This document shows positions 61,998 to 64,000 of a stretch of DNA of 64,000 nucleotides, piece by piece. How positions within the stretch are numbered: the first letter of the stretch is position 1; every line of letters begins with the position of its first letter. Under the pieces are notes generated by a model. That model was not told the origin of the DNA. It saw nothing but the letters and a program-made list of their open reading frames with translations, and did no database searches. The stretch is from CAWGJF01 sp963715745 (GTDB lineage Bacteria > Bacteroidota > Ignavibacteria > Ignavibacteriales > Ignavibacteriaceae), in contig OY970271.1 of assembly GCA_963715745.1 (NCBI GenBank), positions 2,046,001 through 2,110,000 on the forward strand. Direction: 5' to 3'. A program made the translations under genes and the position numbers.

Positions 61998-63451
61998 TTT
62001 CTGATTTTTTCTATTGCGATATTAATTCTTCTGATTACTTCATCCTTCCCAAGAATCGCTAACAGATCGAACATACCCGGACCAGTACTTTGTCCGGATA
62101 CTGCCAACCTCAACGGATGAATTAGCTTACCTTTTCCAATATTTAAAGATTCAGCCGTATCAGAAACTATTTTTTCATAATCTTCTTTAACTGGATTATT
62201 CAACTTGGAAAAAGAATCAACTAACATTTTTAATTGTGCCGGAGTTTCCTCCTTCCAGTTTTTTTCAATGGATTTCTGTTCGTATTCTTTTGGAAGCTCA
62301 TAAAAATATCTGCAATTTGTAATAAACTCACTAACAAAAGAAACTCTTTCCTTCATAGCTTCAATAATCATAAGCAAATGATTATCATCGTATGAAGTTT
62401 CTTTATATTCCGATTTCGACAATTCTTCTTTAAATATTTGCAATAAGAACTCATCAGGTAATTTTCTTAAATGTTCAGCATTCATCCAGTTCAATTTCTG
62501 AAGATCAAAAACAGCTCCGGCTTTATTTACCCTTTCAAGAGAAAATTTATTAATCATATCTTCCATTTTGTAAAATTCAACATCGTCTCCGGCATTCCAG
62601 CCAAGTAAAGCAACAAAATTAAGTAACGCATCTTTCAGATAACCTTTGTCACGATAATCTTCAACAGCAACATCACCCTGCCTTTTACTTAATTTTGATT
62701 TGTCCGGATTCAGTAAAAGAGGGAGATGTGCAAAAATTGGTTTTTCCCAGCCAAAATATTCATACAATAAAATATGTTTTGGTGTTGAAGACAACCATTC
62801 TTCACCCCTGATCACATGTGTAATTTCCATTAGGTGATCATCAACTACATTTGCTAAATGATAAGTTGGAAATCCATCACTTTTAATTAATACCTGGTCA
62901 TCAATATTGTTGCTATCAAATTCAACTCTTTCGCGGATAATATCATCAAAAATAATTTTTTCGTCCGGCTGCACATTTAATCTTACTACTTTTGGAATTC
63001 CAGAAGTTAACTTTTCTTTAATCTCTTCTTTAGATAAATGCAAACAGTGTTTGTCATACTTTGCCTGCGGAAGTCTTTGTTTTTCCTGTTCTTCACGTAG
63101 TTTTTCCAATCTTTCCGGGGTACAAAAACAATAGTATGCGTTACCTGAAGAAATTAATTTTTCAACCTGTTCATTATAAATACTTAATCTTTCAGATTGG
63201 AGATATGGACCAAATTCACCTCCGATAAAAGGGCCTTCATCATAATCGAGTCCGACCCAATCTAAAGTTTCAATCAGATTTTCGATTGCACCTTCAACAA
63301 ATCTTTTCCTGTCAGTATCTTCAATCCTCAGTATAAATTTGCCATTATTCTTTCTTGCAAATAAATAATTGTAAAGTGCAGTTCTCAATCCACCGATATG
63401 TAAATAACCTGTAGGGCTTGGTGCAAATCTAACACGTATTTTATCGTTCAT
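61994..63451 (-). CDS. gltX: Glutamyl-tRNA synthetase
   Basis: 485 aa. FAPSPTGYLHIGGLRTALYN, RIEDTDRKRFVEGA, GFPTYHLANVVDDHLMEITHVIRGEEWLSSTP is cut short here as FPTYHLANVVDDH, and KMSKS equivalent KLSKRQG. Charges tRNA-Glu; with glnS next door it is presumably discriminating. Its TAA shares bases with the glnS TAA on the other strand. Confidence 0.97.
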   Translation of the reverse strand: MNDKIRVRFAPSPTGYLHIGGLRTALYNYLFARKNNGKFILRIEDTDRKRFVEGAIENLIETLDWVGLDYDEGPFIGGEFGPYLQSERLSIYNEQVEKLISSGNAYYCFCTPERLEKLREEQEKQRLPQAKYDKHCLHLSKEEIKEKLTSGIPKVVRLNVQPDEKIIFDDIIRERVEFDSNNIDDQVLIKSDGFPTYHLANVVDDHLMEITHVIRGEEWLSSTPKHILLYEYFGWEKPIFAHLPLLLNPDKSKLSKRQGDVAVEDYRDKGYLKDALLNFVALLGWNAGDDVEFYKMEDMINKFSLERVNKAGAVFDLQKLNWMNAEHLRKLPDEFLLQIFKEELSKSEYKETSYDDNHLLMIIEAMKERVSFVSEFITNCRYFYELPKEYEQKSIEKNWKEETPAQLKMLVDSFSKLNNPVKEDYEKIVSDTAESLNIGKGKLIHPLRLAVSGQSTGPGMFDLLAILGKDEVIRRINIAIEKIRN

Positions 63452-63539
63452 TTTATTGAGATTTTTATTTGAATTTTAAAAATGAAATGAAAGATACAAA
63501 ACCGGAAACATGAAATAAATGGGGTAGGCAAAAAGTGAA

Positions 63540-63983
63540 TTAATTTTTTAGTTGTTCTTTTCTTTCAGTATAATATTTGACTTTTTGAATAAATTCCTGA
63601 CTATCAATTGGTTTAGGGATATAATCTGTTGCTCCGGCATCAAGACATTTTTCCCGGTCTCCCTTCATTGCAAATGCTGTAAGTGCAATAATTGGAGTAT
63701 CTTTATATTCTATCAATTCTCTGATCTTTCTAGTGGCTTCAAATCCATTCATAACTGGCATTTGCATATCCATTAAAATCAAATCATACATTTGCTGTTT
63801 AACTGTTTCTAGTGCTTCCTGGCCGTTTTCTACCACAACAATTGAATCGAAATTATTTTTCTTTAATAACCTTGTAACTATTATCTGAGAATGCTTATAA
63901 TCTTCAACGAGCAGAATTTTTATTGTATCTTTTTTCTCTTTTACTTCTTCAGGTGTTGAAGGTTCATCGTACTTATTTATCAT
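63540..63983 (-). CDS. CheY-like receiver domain, possibly the end of a hybrid histidine kinase
   Basis: 147 aa from ATG 63983. Residues 21-140 are a response-regulator receiver: KILLVEDYKHSQ (acidic pocket), LILMDMQMPVMNG (phospho-acceptor Asp), ALTAFA (Thr) and YIPKPID (Lys). No output domain. The frame stays open upstream of the ATG to the window edge (about 17 bases), and the linker-like first 20 residues fit a receiver at the C-terminus of a larger sensor kinase, so the gene may extend beyond this window. Confidence 0.85.
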   Translation of the reverse strand: MINKYDEPSTPEEVKEKKDTIKILLVEDYKHSQIIVTRLLKKNNFDSIVVVENGQEALETVKQQMYDLILMDMQMPVMNGFEATRKIRELIEYKDTPIIALTAFAMKGDREKCLDAGATDYIPKPIDSQEFIQKVKYYTERKEQLKN

Positions 63984-64000
63984 CGTAGTAATAGTATCCT

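Overview
This is an AT-rich bacterial chromosome segment, most likely from the Ignavibacteria or a close relative in the Bacteroidetes/Chlorobi group. Three large secreted proteins end in the type IX secretion (T9SS) tail with the NYPNPFNP core that is typical of that lineage. A bacillithiol gene (bshC), DUF6600, MauE/DoxX and Omp85-type genes fit the same group. Most of the window is housekeeping chromosome. No CRISPR array, transposase, integrase or phage structural gene was seen.

Layout. 1-2331 holds a DEDDh exonuclease/GIY-YIG fusion and an AraC regulator. 2542-6979 is an accessory run of small VOC, SRPBCC (AHSA1) and DHFR-like proteins. It ends in a broken chimera whose first residues come from a DHFR-like gene and whose remainder is an AlkZ/YcaQ-like winged-helix protein. 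7046-12734 is a compact forward operon (ymdB-type phosphodiesterase, orphan DNA methyltransferase, folD, deoC, HicB-like protein, TrmH, aroA) that meets bshC head-on. 14524-17664 is a radical SAM / flippase-like / GT2 operon, followed by a DUF6600 protein, a queuosine-precursor transporter and maeB. 22729-28857 holds two paralogous proteins that join a kinase-like periplasmic domain to an Omp85-like barrel, with an SdiA-regulated-type propeller between them. 28888-30779 has a SixA-like phosphatase diverging from an HD-PycTM (Pycsar-effector-like) gene that carries a frameshift; a CRP-like palindrome lies between them. 31710-39800 mixes T9SS proteins with PAP2, AI-2E and DAHP synthase genes.

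39855-43352 is a complete riboflavin operon (ribD-ribE-ribBA-ribH, minus strand). A stray copy of the 3' end of ribH lies 2 kb away between two T9SS paralogues, so this locus was rearranged. A tRNA-Ser, a glutaryl-CoA-type dehydrogenase, guaB, a glycosyltransferase and purD follow.

50336-59312 looks like a genomic island: the 3' end of tRNA-Leu(CAA) is repeated in direct orientation about 9 kb away, in the geometry expected for integration at a tRNA. Its cargo is sugar/hexuronate catabolism (epimerases, Na+/sugar symporter, ribulokinase and hexuronate-transporter pieces, KDG kinase, mannonate dehydratase, SDR), and it is decaying. galM has an in-frame TGA, araB and an exuT-like gene are fused by a deletion, and uxuA is frameshifted. 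The window ends with two tiny unknown proteins, convergent glnS and gltX, and a response-regulator receiver domain.

The strongest leads are the kinase-like/Omp85 pair, the orphan HD-PycTM gene, the tRNA-Leu-bounded decaying island, the ribH remnant whose differences are nearly all synonymous, and the DHFR/AlkZ-like chimera. All family calls were made by reading motifs; no database search was run.
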